From HyVt-443 sp964544655 (lineage in GTDB: Bacteria > Pseudomonadota > Gammaproteobacteria > Chromatiales > Chromatiaceae), in contig CAZJCM010000034.1 in assembly GCA_964544655.1 (NCBI GenBank), forward strand, positions 1 to 33,252: a DNA stretch of 33,252 nucleotides, given 5' to 3'. Within the stretch, counting starts at the first letter, position 1. Each line of letters opens with the position of its first letter. A program made the translations under genes and the position numbers. Below the pieces are notes generated by a model. That model was not told where the DNA came from. It ran no database searches and saw only the letters and a list, made by a program, of their open reading frames with translations. Positions 33,200 through 33,252 of the stretch are shown one piece after another.

Positions 33200-33252
33200 C
33201 GCACAGATGGCGAAGTCAGCCTACAGGGAAGCACAGGAAGTTAGATCCCGTG

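Overview
The window looks like chromosome of a GC-rich gammaproteobacterium. It carries smc, zipA, ligA, rdgC, queF, glnS, gltX and a tRNA-Val gene. ZipA and RdgC are essentially gamma/betaproteobacterial markers. A PEP-CTERM/exosortase-A type regulatory module (prsK, prsR, prsT, and an EpsB_2-type sugar transferase) points to an environmental, exopolysaccharide-forming lineage, perhaps an aquatic or sulfur-oxidising Chromatiales-like organism. That last placement is inference. No IS element, phage gene, CRISPR array or rRNA was seen.

Layout. 1-2500: an intergenic palindromic repeat, then a three-gene plus-strand operon of a small exported BamE-like protein, agmatine deiminase (aguA) and N-carbamoylputrescine amidase (aguB), which together convert agmatine to putrescine. 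2522-8262 (minus strand): a small unknown protein, the dipeptidase pepD, and a zipA-ligA-membrane protein operon. 8465-12807: smc (minus) and queF (plus), which diverge. 12873-20598 (minus): a polysaccharide and regulation block transcribed as sugar transferase, prsK, prsR, prsT. 21307-23687 (plus): tviB-type UDP-sugar dehydrogenase and UDP-glucuronate 4-epimerase-type enzyme, supplying sugar nucleotides. 23735-29212: rdgC (minus), then plus-strand AmmeMemoRadiSam B and A proteins, a phosphopantetheinyl transferase, uppP and rfbB. 29410-32618 (minus): the two sister aminoacyl-tRNA synthetases glnS and gltX. 32691-32948: a promoter, tRNA-Val(CAC) and an intrinsic terminator. 33029-33199 (minus): a csrA-like gene lacking a normal N-terminus.

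How the genes fit together. The centre is an envelope-polysaccharide island. The EpsB_2-like enzyme would load the first sugar onto undecaprenyl phosphate, TviB, the epimerase and RfbB make nucleotide sugars, UppP recycles the lipid carrier, and PrsK/PrsR (histidine kinase plus sigma-54 activator) probably control expression, with PrsT a TPR protein of the same system. The exosortase itself and PEP-CTERM substrates are not in the window.

The most unusual signal is not a gene. Seven copies of a dispersed, imperfectly palindromic intergenic element are present (about 2948, 4647, 8348, 12135, 20732, 21108, 29291). Each can fold into an outer stem closing two internal hairpins. The core is conserved, while the outer stems differ in sequence between copies but remain self-complementary. 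Two copies (2948 and 20732) form a longer subclass with common termini and compensatory base changes. Other oddities are a LigA about 80 residues longer than usual with an apparent duplication in its helix-hairpin-helix region, and the CsrA homologue whose RNA-binding first strand is altered.
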